Below, piece by piece: positions 26,721-34,137 of a DNA stretch of 64,000 bases. The notes below the pieces were generated by a model, which saw only the letters and a list, made by a program, of their open reading frames with translations, did not search any database and had not been told where the DNA came from. Position 1 is the stretch's first letter; each line of letters begins with the position of its first letter. This DNA comes from Kribbella voronezhensis (GTDB lineage: Bacteria; Actinomycetota; Actinomycetes; Propionibacteriales; Kribbellaceae), in the NCBI RefSeq assembly GCF_004365175.1, contig NZ_SOCE01000001.1, forward strand, positions 917,154 to 981,153, in the 5' to 3' direction. Position numbers and translations under genes: made by a program.

Positions 26721-27660
26721 GCACGGCAGGAATCACCTCGGCAGCAACCAGCCGGAGTGTCTCCGACGCGCGCGCATGGGACAGCCCGGGCAACCGGGCC
26801 CAGTGCGCGAACTGGCTGAACCGCAACTCACGGCCGAGCGCGATCAACCGGTCCGCAACCTCGGCCGGAGTACCGACGAGATAGTCGTCGCGGTTCAGCC
26901 TCTGCTGCTTCCCCTGGCCGGCGTACTGCGCTAGCTGCCCTTCCAGATAAGCGATTCCGGGCTCGGCTTCGGCCCACGCCCGGTCCGGATCCGGGGCGAC
27001 GTGCAGCACGCTCGTGCACACCAGTGGTAGGTCGATCTCCAGCTCATCGAGCAGGCGGCGCCGCGCGAGGAGGTCGGCCGGCGTCGCGCAGTACACGATC
27101 ACGCCGTCCCCGAGCCGCGCTGCGCGTTCGAGTCCCGCCTTGGTGACTCCGCCGATGAATAGAGGGATCGGGCGCTCGGGCTTGGGGGTCACCTGCAGAT
27201 CGTTCTTGCCTTGGAAATCGGGCGATCCCGACCAGGCTTGACGCAGTACCGCGACGCCTTCCTCGAGCAGCTGCGCACGGCGCCGGCGCTCGACGCCGAA
27301 CGCGGCGAACTCCTCCGCCGCATAACCCTGCCCGATGCCGAGGACCAACCGACCACCCGAGAGCAGGTCGACCACCGCGGCATCCTCCGCGATCCGGAGC
27401 GGGTGGTGGAGCGGGAGGACGAGGATGCTGGTCCCGATTTGGATCCGCTGCGTGCGGGCAGCGATCGCTGCCGCCATCACCAGCGGGGAGGGCAACATCC
27501 CGTCTGCCGCGAGGTGGTGCTCGGGCATCCAGACAGTGTCGAAGCCGAGCTCCTCGGCGATGACGAGCTCTTCGAGGCACTCGGTGTAGTACGTGGTCAG
27601 GGACTCGCGGTGTGGCAGCGGTTGGCGGAAGTCGTGGAGGATGCCGAAGCTGGGTTGCAT
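26704..27660 (-). CDS. LLM-class flavin-dependent oxidoreductase (luciferase-like)
   Basis: A 318-residue TIM-barrel protein of the bacterial luciferase-like monooxygenase superfamily, which uses FMN or F420. Recognisable parts are LGFDTVWMPEHHLAADG (residues 38-54), IQIGTSILVLPLHHPLRIAEDAA and GRLVLGIGQGY, followed by IPLFIGG. The start is ATG 27660. The C-terminus overlaps the peptide transporter stop by 17 bases in convergent orientation. Reaction and cofactor choice cannot be told from sequence alone. Confidence 0.88.
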   Translation of the reverse strand: MQPSFGILHDFRQPLPHRESLTTYYTECLEELVIAEELGFDTVWMPEHHLAADGMLPSPLVMAAAIAARTQRIQIGTSILVLPLHHPLRIAEDAAVVDLLSGGRLVLGIGQGYAAEEFAAFGVERRRRAQLLEEGVAVLRQAWSGSPDFQGKNDLQVTPKPERPIPLFIGGVTKAGLERAARLGDGVIVYCATPADLLARRRLLDELEIDLPLVCTSVLHVAPDPDRAWAEAEPGIAYLEGQLAQYAGQGKQQRLNRDDYLVGTPAEVADRLIALGRELRFSQFAHWARLPGLSHARASETLRLVAAEVIPAVLSALR

Positions 27661-27808
27661 GCCCTTCAGGCTCGCCGCGCGGGTGCCGTTCGGTCCAATG
27701 CAATCTGCGGACGGAATCGATGCGGCGCGGGCATGTTCAACCTTGGGAGGGAGCTGGTTCCCGCTGCGGGGTGAGGATCGGGCATCGCAATCCGGCGATG
27801 CTCGACAG

Positions 27809-28342
27809 GTGACTGAACATCCGGTACCGCGCTGGGCCGACCGCCTCGCGCACGTGATCCCGTTCCTGGTCCTCCCGTCGAGTCTTTGGCGACTCGGCCT
27901 GGTCGCCGGCTCGTCGATGGGCGTGCTCGACGACGCCGGCCGCCGGGCGTATCTGCACGGCTTCGGTGAACACTTCTACGTCGTCTGCTTGAGCCTGTTC
28001 TCCGAGGCGGTCGCGCTGACCGCTTTCGGGATGGTCAGGCGGTGGGGCGAGGTGGTGCCGCGCTGGATCCCCTGGCTGGGCGGCCGCCGCGTCGCGCCGT
28101 ACGCCGCCATCATCCCCGCGACGCTGGGCAGCCTCGCCCTGATCGCCATCTGGTCGTTCGCCTTCCGTGACGGGTTCACCGGCGACTTCTTGGCGTTCTC
28201 CTCCACCGCAGCCGAGATCCTGATGGTGGCCTGCTACGCCCCGCTCAACCTCTGGGGCCCGGCGCTCCTCGTCCTGACCTGGGCCTATTGGCGGCGCCGA
28301 CGCCTCGAGCGGCAGCCGCACGCGGTTCTGGCCAGCTCCTAG
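27809..28342 (+). CDS. membrane protein, unknown function
   Basis: A 177-residue protein with about four hydrophobic spans (near residues 12-30, 48-68, 85-108, 125-150), including IPWLGGRRVAPYAAIIPATLG and an Arg-rich cytoplasmic end (YWRRRRLERQ). I placed the start at GTG 27809; in-frame upstream starts would run back toward the start of the divergent oxidoreductase gene and give a poor N-terminus. I do not recognise a named family. It converges on the pirin gene, 25 bases away. Confidence 0.7.
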   Translation: MTEHPVPRWADRLAHVIPFLVLPSSLWRLGLVAGSSMGVLDDAGRRAYLHGFGEHFYVVCLSLFSEAVALTAFGMVRRWGEVVPRWIPWLGGRRVAPYAAIIPATLGSLALIAIWSFAFRDGFTGDFLAFSSTAAEILMVACYAPLNLWGPALLVLTWAYWRRRRLERQPHAVLASS

Positions 28343-28367
28343 GATGGTTGCCCCAGGCAAGCAGGCT

Positions 28368-29378
28368 TCAGCGTGAGCGGGGGCGTGGTTTCAGCCGTGT
28401 GCCGGGGAGGGCGGGCGCCGGCAGGGGTGCGCCGTCGTAACCGGGAACCATCGGGAAGCGGTGGCTTCCGCCAGACTCGATCGACGTCATCCAGTCGTTG
28501 CGTGCGGCAACCACTTCCTCGTGGGTGCGGCCGATGAAGTTCCACCACATCACGAGCTCCTCCTCGAACGGTTCGCCGCCGAGCAACAGGCAACGGGCGC
28601 CGTCCGGGGCAGCGGTCAGCTCGACCGACTCGCGGCCGCTGCCGAGGTAGGCCATCTCACCGAATCCCGGTGACAGCTCACCGACCCGCAGGGATCCGTC
28701 CACCACGAGTACGGCGTACTCGAAGGCTGCCGTCAGTGGGAGCGAGACGGTGCGGCCGGGTTCGATGCGGAGGTCGGCGCCGACGAGCGGTGTGTACGCC
28801 GGTGCGGGCGAGGTGACTCCCCCGACCGTCCCGAGCATCACCGTCGCCTCGGCGCCGTCGAGCACCAGGGTCGGCAGGTCGGCGTACGCGTTGAACGCGG
28901 GCGGGACGGCCGTACGCGCCGAATCGGGCAGCGCGACCCACAGTTGTGCGCCGTGCAGGGTCGGCGGCGCGCTGGGCAGCGAGACCTCGGAGTGCGCGAT
29001 CCCGTTGCCCGCGGTCATGATGTTGAGTTCGCCGGGCCTGACCATCGCGTGCGACCCGACGCTGTCGCGGTGCTCGATCTCCCCCTCGAACAACCAGCTC
29101 ACCGTCTGCAGACTCGTGTGCGGGTGGGGTGGCACGAGCATCCCGCGATCACCCGGTACGTCGTACGAGTCGACCCGGCCGGTCAGGTCGTCGGGGCCGT
29201 AGTGGTCGACGAAGCACCAGGCGCCGACCATCCTGCGGTTCTTGTTCGGCAGTAATCGGCGGACCTTGGTGGTCCGGCCGAGCACCACCTGCCGGGCCTC
29301 CAGCAACTCCTCCACCGGCCCGTCGGCCACACCGGCCGGGCAGACGATCTCGTCCGGATCCTTCTCCAGGTCACTCAT
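28368..29378 (-). CDS. pirin family protein
   Basis: A 336-residue bicupin. The pirin core is seen in PHPHTSLQTVSWLFEGEIEHRDSVG (about residues 85-109), whose His residues and Glu bind iron, and in GELNIMTAGNGIAHSE. The second cupin covers the C-terminal half (PLTAAFEYAVLVVDGSL). Pirins act as quercetinases or redox-sensing cofactors; the role here is unknown. ATG 29378 begins MSDLEKD; a longer in-frame extension upstream would overlap the SRPBCC-VOC gene and is not credible. Confidence 0.9.
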   Translation of the reverse strand: MSDLEKDPDEIVCPAGVADGPVEELLEARQVVLGRTTKVRRLLPNKNRRMVGAWCFVDHYGPDDLTGRVDSYDVPGDRGMLVPPHPHTSLQTVSWLFEGEIEHRDSVGSHAMVRPGELNIMTAGNGIAHSEVSLPSAPPTLHGAQLWVALPDSARTAVPPAFNAYADLPTLVLDGAEATVMLGTVGGVTSPAPAYTPLVGADLRIEPGRTVSLPLTAAFEYAVLVVDGSLRVGELSPGFGEMAYLGSGRESVELTAAPDGARCLLLGGEPFEEELVMWWNFIGRTHEEVVAARNDWMTSIESGGSHRFPMVPGYDGAPLPAPALPGTRLKPRPRSR

Positions 29379-29401
29379 ACAACGAGTATGTACTTCGGCG
29401 G

Positions 29402-30226
29402 TCAACTCATCGTCGGCCGAGCCTGCGCGAACGTCCACCGGTGCCCTTCGAGGTCCTCGGCCTCGTAGCGGCGGTACCCGTGCTGGTGGATCTCGGAGAC
29501 GATCTTCGCGCCGTACGCCGAACTCCGGCTGAAGTGCGCGTCGAGGTCGTCGACGTACAGCCAGATCGCGTGGTCGACCGGCCGTTCGCTGACAGGGTGC
29601 CCTTCGAGCTTGAAGAGCAGGATCGCTCGCCGGCCGACCTGGAGTTCGATCCAGTCCGGCTGCTCGCCTTCGGCGGGGATCTTGTCCCAGGACTCCAGTC
29701 CGAAGACGGTGTGCAGCCAACGCGCGGCCGCGGCGGGATCCTCGTAGTACAAGGCGATGCTGAGCCGGTCGAGCTCGCGCGGCTCTCCCGGCGCGGAGTC
29801 GCGGCGGGCGACCCAGGCGGGGAACCAGTGGATGACGTTCGGCCAGAAGTAGAACGCCTTCTCGCCACCTGGGACCAAGGCCTGCTCGACGGTGACTCTG
29901 GTGCCGCCGTCGAACGCTTCGAAGTCGATCCGGGTCTCGGTGTCGTCCACCTCGCTGCGATACGCGAATCGCTCGCCCGGCGCCCAGACGATGATCTTGC
30001 CCAGCACGAGGACGTCCTCGGCGGCTGTCTCGGTGGCCGGCTGGTAGACCTCCAGGATCCGGCCGCCGACGCCTGGTTCGATCTTCATCCCCACCGCCCG
30101 GGCGGAGTCGAAGAAGTTGATCGGGCCGCGGACCCACCACAGGTCGATGTCGTCGGTGAAGATCCGGAACGCCGTCAGCGGATCGGCACCGACCTCGACG
30201 GACGCGGATGCGGACTGCTTGGTCAC
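29402..30226 (-). CDS. SRPBCC (AHSA1-like) and VOC/glyoxalase fusion protein
   Basis: A 274-residue two-domain protein. The N-terminal 150 residues (TDDIDLWWVRGPINF, PGVGGRILEVY, FDGGTRVTVEQALVPGG) are an AHSA1/START-like SRPBCC fold with a hydrophobic ligand pocket. The C-terminal 120 residues (LSIALYYEDPAAAARWLHTVFG, WLYVDDLDAHF, EDLEGHRWTFAQ) are a vicinal-oxygen-chelate domain, as in glyoxalase or antibiotic-binding proteins. GTG 30226 overlaps the upstream ArsR stop as GTGA, so regulator and effector are coupled. The pairing is common for small-molecule-responsive modules; the ligand is unknown. Confidence 0.85.
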   Translation of the reverse strand: MTKQSASASVEVGADPLTAFRIFTDDIDLWWVRGPINFFDSARAVGMKIEPGVGGRILEVYQPATETAAEDVLVLGKIIVWAPGERFAYRSEVDDTETRIDFEAFDGGTRVTVEQALVPGGEKAFYFWPNVIHWFPAWVARRDSAPGEPRELDRLSIALYYEDPAAAARWLHTVFGLESWDKIPAEGEQPDWIELQVGRRAILLFKLEGHPVSERPVDHAIWLYVDDLDAHFSRSSAYGAKIVSEIHQHGYRRYEAEDLEGHRWTFAQARPTMS

Positions 30227-30561
30227 GATGTCTCCCCAGTCTGATCGACGTACTTCTTGAACGCTCCCAGTTGCTCCTGCCAGTGCGCCTGCACCTGATC
30301 GAGCCAGGCCTGTACGGCGACCACGGGCTCGGCGCGCAACCGGAACACCCGCACCCGCGCGTCGTCCGCGACCCGCTCGTCGGTGACGACTCCCGCCGAC
30401 AGCAGAATCCGCAAATGCCTGCTCATTGCGGGCGACGAGGTCCCCGTCGCCTGCGCCAGCCGACCGGCCCGCTGCGGCCCTTCGCCCAGCAACCGCACCA
30501 CCTGCCGCCTGGTGGGGTCGGCCAGTACTTCGAAGAACCGATCCACCGAATCGTCCACCAT
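30223..30561 (-). CDS. ArsR-family HTH transcriptional regulator
   Basis: A 112-residue winged-helix repressor: FFEVLADPTRRQVVRLLGEG then SSPAMSRHLRILLSAGVVTD, the ArsR recognition helix. There is no CxC or CxxD metal-site motif, so it belongs to the non-metal subgroup usually paired with SRPBCC proteins, as here. Start ATG 30561. A dyad immediately upstream (30566-30593) is the likely autoregulatory operator. It is translationally coupled to the SRPBCC-VOC gene. Confidence 0.9.
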   Translation of the reverse strand: MVDDSVDRFFEVLADPTRRQVVRLLGEGPQRAGRLAQATGTSSPAMSRHLRILLSAGVVTDERVADDARVRVFRLRAEPVVAVQAWLDQVQAHWQEQLGAFKKYVDQTGETS

Positions 30562-30565
30562 GCGT

Positions 30566-30593
30566 CAATAGTTACAGCATCTGTTAACTATTG
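30566..30593. promoter_or_regulatory. probable ArsR operator (perfect dyad)
   Basis: CAATAGTTA (30566-30574) and TAACTATTG (30585-30593) form a perfect 9-bp inverted repeat with a 10-nt spacer, beginning 5 bases upstream of the arsR start codon in the divergent region with the P-loop kinase gene. The AT-rich sequence stands out from its surroundings. Confidence 0.62.
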
Positions 30594-30627
30594 GCAACAG
30601 GTGGACGTTGTACGTCATCCTCGTCGC

Positions 30628-31194
30628 ATGCTTCGACCTCTCGAACCCGCGATCATCTACCTGATCGTCGGCCTCCCCGGCGCCGGGAAGACAACTCGCG
30701 CCAAGGAACTGGAACTCAGCGCGCCGGCCCTGCGACTGACACCGGACGAATGGCAGCTCGCCCTGTTCGGCGACCAGAACCCGCCGGACAAGCGCGACCT
30801 CGTCGAGGGGAAACTCATCCAACTCGGAATGCGCGCCGCCGAACTCGGCACCAATGTCGTCTTCGACTTCGGCTTCTGGGGCAAGGACGAACGCTCAGCC
30901 CTCCGCTGGATCGCCGGCACCATCGGCGCCCGCAGCCAAGTCGTCTACCTACCGATCGACCACGAGGAACAACGCAAACGAGTCACCACCCGCTTCGCCA
31001 CCACGCCCCACGAGACCTTCCAGATGAGCGACGTAGAACTCACCCAATGGCGCCTCCAATTCCAGGCCCCAGACGAGGAGGAGCTCCAAGGCACCCACAT
31101 CCCACCCGCCCCCCTGGATCACGCCAGTTGGTCGGCTTGGGCGTCAGAACGCTGGCCGTCGCTGCCTGACATCTACACAGTTGCCGCCGAGTAG
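30628..31194 (+). CDS. P-loop ATPase/kinase of the AAA_33 (zeta/PNKP-like) type
   Basis: A 188-residue small nucleotide-binding protein. IVGLPGAGKTT near residues 12-22 is the Walker A motif; LRLTPDEWQLALFG and VVFDFGFWGKDERSAL resemble the substrate and Walker B regions of polynucleotide-kinase-like AAA_33 proteins, and LPIDHEEQRKRVTTRF is the lid-like segment. ATG 30628 follows the shared promoter region with arsR. No antitoxin partner is visible, so a toxin role is not supported. Its substrate (nucleic acid, sugar or antibiotic) is unknown. Confidence 0.8.
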   Translation: MLRPLEPAIIYLIVGLPGAGKTTRAKELELSAPALRLTPDEWQLALFGDQNPPDKRDLVEGKLIQLGMRAAELGTNVVFDFGFWGKDERSALRWIAGTIGARSQVVYLPIDHEEQRKRVTTRFATTPHETFQMSDVELTQWRLQFQAPDEEELQGTHIPPAPLDHASWSAWASERWPSLPDIYTVAAE

Positions 31195-31733
31195 CCGCGG
31201 CGCAGTTCGCCCCGTGAGGGAGTCGAGCCCCGACGGAAGTGCCTGTACGCCGGGCGGGCGGGCCGACGCGAGCGAGCAGGACGACTTCGCCAGCCAACAA
31301 GCGCGCGGTGAGTACGACGGGTGGGGGCAAATACGAGCGAGTACGACGGCTGAGCCGGACGACACATGAGCGGTGAACTGAGGACTTCACCCGATGGGAT
31401 CCGACCCACAGCGCCAGCAACTGAGCCGCGACGAAGGAGCGGCGAGCTACAGGCTCACCCGACGGGGTCCAGTTCGCTGCGCCAGCATCTGAGCCGCGAC
31501 GAAGGAGCGGCAAGCAACCGGCTTCACTTGATGGAGTCCGACTCGCTGCGCCAGCAACTGAGCCGCGACGGAGGAGCGGCGAGCGGGCCGAGCGCCGACG
31601 AAGGAGGCGGCGAACGCTCGCCCCAGTTCGACGGGGATCCGCCTGCGGCGCGAGCATTTGAGCCGCGACGGAGGAGCGGCGAGATCGGGTGGGTGGGTGA
31701 GCGCCGACGGAGGAGGGCGCGAAAGGGGTGCTG
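31195..31733. repeat. intergenic tract of degenerate 69-70-bp repeats
   Basis: About 540 bases between the kinase gene and the PHP gene without a convincing gene. The core TGAGCCGCGACGRAGGAGCG recurs at about 31421, 31490, 31560 and 31660, with diverged copies near 31591 and 31698, separated by 69-70 bases or about half that. Segments such as CTGCGCCAGCAACTGAGCC precede several copies. The part before 31365 is looser and shares only fragments. Open frames exist on both strands (for example 31366-31737 plus) but contain only the translated repeat. Confidence 0.75.
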
Positions 31734-32783
31734 TTAGGCGTTCGTCCACTCCAACAGCTTCTTGGCGTCCCAGGTGTTGATGACGTTCTCGATTGCGACG
31801 TCGCATTCTTCGGCGCGTTCGCAGCCGTAGGGTTGCCAGTCCAACTGCCCCGGGGCGTGTGCATCGGTGTCGATCGAGAAGACGCAACCCGTCTCAACAG
31901 CCAAGGAGAGCAGGCGCTTCGGCGGGTCCAGGCGTTCCGGCCGGGAGTTGATCTCGACCGCGGTACCGAACTGGCGGCAGGCCTCGAAGACGACCTCGGC
32001 GTCGAATTCGGACTCCGGCCGGGTGCCGCGGCCGCCGGTGATGAGGCGGCCGGTGCAGTGGCCGAGGATGTCGACGTGGGGGTTGGCGATCGCCCGGACC
32101 ATGCGCTCGGTCATCGGTTCGGAGGCCATCCGCAGTTTGGAGTGCACGCTGGCGACGACGATGTCGAGGCGGGCGAGGATCTCGGTGTCGCAGTCGAGCG
32201 AGCCGTCGTCGAGGATGTCGACCTCGATCCCGTTCAGGATGGTGAAGCCGTCGAGTTCGTCGGCGAGCTTCTTGTTCAGCTCGGCGACCACCTCGATCTG
32301 CTGCAGGCGCCGCTCCCGGGACAACCCGTTGGCGACGGTCAGCCGCGGCGAGTGGTCGGTCAGCGCCATGTACTTGTGCCCGAGCCGAGCCGCCGTCCGC
32401 GCCATCTCCTCGATCGGGCTGCCGCCGTCGGACCACTCGGAATGCAGGTGCAGATCGGCCTGCAGCGCGGAGCGCATCGCAGTACCGGAATCCGTCAACG
32501 ACCCCGCGGCCTGTTCCAGCTTGGTGAGGTACGACGGGGTCGCGCCGTCCATCGCTTCCACGATCACCGCTTCGGTCTTCGGCCCGATCCCCGGCAACTC
32601 GGTCAACGTGCCGGCCCGCTTGCGGGCCCGTACTTCGGCCGCGGGCAGCGCCTCGATCGTGTCCGCGGCCCGCCGGTACGCCTTCACCCGGTGCGTCGGC
32701 TGCCGGTCCCGCTCCAGGTAGTAGCCGATCGCCCGCAGCGCCTCGACCGCCTCCGCCACACCCGCCTTGTCACTCATGCCCAC
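31734..32783 (-). CDS. PHP domain hydrolase with N-terminal HhH region (PolX-like C-terminus)
   Basis: A 349-residue protein. Residues 1-95 resemble the helix-hairpin-helix start of family X DNA polymerases (LTELPGIGPKTEAVIVEA). The PHP domain follows with metal ligands in DLHLHSEWSDGG (about 110-121), ALTDHSPRL, GIEVDIL, ASVHSKL, HVDILGHCTGR and IDTDAHAP. The nucleotidyltransferase domain of PolX is absent. PHP domains hydrolyse phosphoesters, for example as histidinol-phosphatase or 3'-5' exonuclease; a DNA-repair role is inferred. The start is GTG 32783 (GAGGCG nearby) or ATG 32777. It diverges from fasR. Confidence 0.87.
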   Translation of the reverse strand: MGMSDKAGVAEAVEALRAIGYYLERDRQPTHRVKAYRRAADTIEALPAAEVRARKRAGTLTELPGIGPKTEAVIVEAMDGATPSYLTKLEQAAGSLTDSGTAMRSALQADLHLHSEWSDGGSPIEEMARTAARLGHKYMALTDHSPRLTVANGLSRERRLQQIEVVAELNKKLADELDGFTILNGIEVDILDDGSLDCDTEILARLDIVVASVHSKLRMASEPMTERMVRAIANPHVDILGHCTGRLITGGRGTRPESEFDAEVVFEACRQFGTAVEINSRPERLDPPKRLLSLAVETGCVFSIDTDAHAPGQLDWQPYGCERAEECDVAIENVINTWDAKKLLEWTNA

Positions 32784-32847
32784 ATCATTGCGCCTCGGGG
32801 GGACAACTGTGAGCTTCTGTATAGAAGGTGGGGGCTAGGGTCGGAGG

Positions 32848-34059
32848 ATGGCAGCCAAAGGGCACAAGGCGCGGGCGGAGCGGTTGCAGAACGCGACCGG
32901 GGCGCTGGCGACGGCTGCAATGGCTGCGATGGACGAGAAGTTGCCGTGGTTCGGGAAGCTCTCCGCACAGGACCGGTCCTGGATCGGGCTCGTCGCGCAG
33001 TCCGGGATCACCGCGTTCGTCGACTGGTTCCGCGACCCGGACGCGCATTCGTCGATGCCGACCCGGATGTTCGGATCCGCGCCGCGGGAGTTCACCCGGG
33101 TGATCTCGTTGCACCAGACGGTCGACCTGGTCCGGACCACGATCGAGATGATCGAGAACACGATCGGCGAACTGCTGCCGAGCGAGGACATCCCGTTCGT
33201 CCACGAGGCGATGAACCGGTACGCCCGCGAGGTCGCTTTCGCCGCCGCGACGGTCTACGCGCAGGCCGCCGAGATGCGCGGCGCCTGGGACGCACGACTG
33301 GAAGCCCTCGTGGTCGACTCGGTGATCCGCGGCGAGGCCGACGAGTCGGTCCGCTCCCGCGCCTCCGCACTCGGCTGGACCGGCTCCGGTACTGCGAATG
33401 CCGGTACCGCGGGTTCCGCCGAGGTCGCCGTCGTCGTCGGCCGGGCGCCCTCGAGCGAGCCGGGCAGCACCAATGTGGCCGACGCCGTACGGCATGCCGC
33501 TCGGGAAGCCGGCGCCGACGCTCTGTGCGCGATGCAGGGCGACCGGCTGGTGATAGTTCTCGGTGGTACGAGTAAACCTGTCGAGATCGTACAAACGCTC
33601 GCCGAGTTCTTCGGGCCCGGTCCGATCGTCGTCGGACCGCTGGTCAAGGACCTGATGTCGGCCGTCACCTCCGCTCGCGCAGCCGTGGCCGGGCTCCGCG
33701 CGGCACCCGCGTGGCCGGGTGCGCCGCGACCCGTCCATGCCGACGAACTCCTGCCCGAGCGATCCCTGTCCGGCGACGGTCACGCCCGGCGTCAACTGGC
33801 GACCGACGTCTACGGCCCGCTCACCATGGGCGACGGAGTGCTGCTGGACACCGTTTCGACCTACCTCGATTCGGGCGGTTCGATCGAGGCGACGGCCCGG
33901 GCGATGTTCATCCACCCCAATACCGTCCGGTACAGGTTGAAACGTGTGGGCGAGATCACTGGCTACTCGCCCGGCAATCCGCGCGACAGTTTCACACTGC
34001 GTGTCGCACTGAGCCTCGGGCGCCTGCTCAACCCGGAGCCCGGCGCTGGCGTTTTATAG
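32848..34059 (+). CDS. fasR: PucR-type transcriptional regulator of fatty acid synthesis (FasR-like)
   Basis: A 403-residue regulator. The C-terminus holds the PucR-type HTH (IEATARAMFIHPNTVRYRLK, about residues 350-369), the N-terminal 170 residues are helical (WIGLVAQSGITAFVDWFRDP), and a GGDEF-like CdaR middle region lies between. Position immediately before fabD is that of Streptomyces coelicolor SCO2386 (FasR), an activator of the fabD-fabH-acpP-fabF operon, and of mycobacterial Rv2242. By analogy it activates the downstream operon 78 bases away. ATG 32848 follows GTCGGAGG. Confidence 0.88.
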   Translation: MAAKGHKARAERLQNATGALATAAMAAMDEKLPWFGKLSAQDRSWIGLVAQSGITAFVDWFRDPDAHSSMPTRMFGSAPREFTRVISLHQTVDLVRTTIEMIENTIGELLPSEDIPFVHEAMNRYAREVAFAAATVYAQAAEMRGAWDARLEALVVDSVIRGEADESVRSRASALGWTGSGTANAGTAGSAEVAVVVGRAPSSEPGSTNVADAVRHAAREAGADALCAMQGDRLVIVLGGTSKPVEIVQTLAEFFGPGPIVVGPLVKDLMSAVTSARAAVAGLRAAPAWPGAPRPVHADELLPERSLSGDGHARRQLATDVYGPLTMGDGVLLDTVSTYLDSGGSIEATARAMFIHPNTVRYRLKRVGEITGYSPGNPRDSFTLRVALSLGRLLNPEPGAGVL

Positions 34060-34137
34060 GATTCCTACAAAGTCGGCCCAGTAGAATTCGTGCCACATTG
34101 TGGCCCGGAAACCGCTCGGCTCAGGGAGAGTTGTCAC

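Noticed and set aside
30628..31194. Zeta-type toxin of a toxin-antitoxin pair
   Set aside because: The Walker A fits, but no small antitoxin gene is adjacent; the neighbouring small gene is an ArsR regulator on the opposite strand.
31195..31733. CRISPR array
   Set aside because: Units are degenerate and their spacers are themselves similar, and no cas genes are nearby. The same holds for 48774-48908.
31366..31737. Possible 123-residue protein in the intergenic repeat tract
   Set aside because: Its sequence is the translated repeat, similar frames exist on the other strand, and no ribosome site was found.
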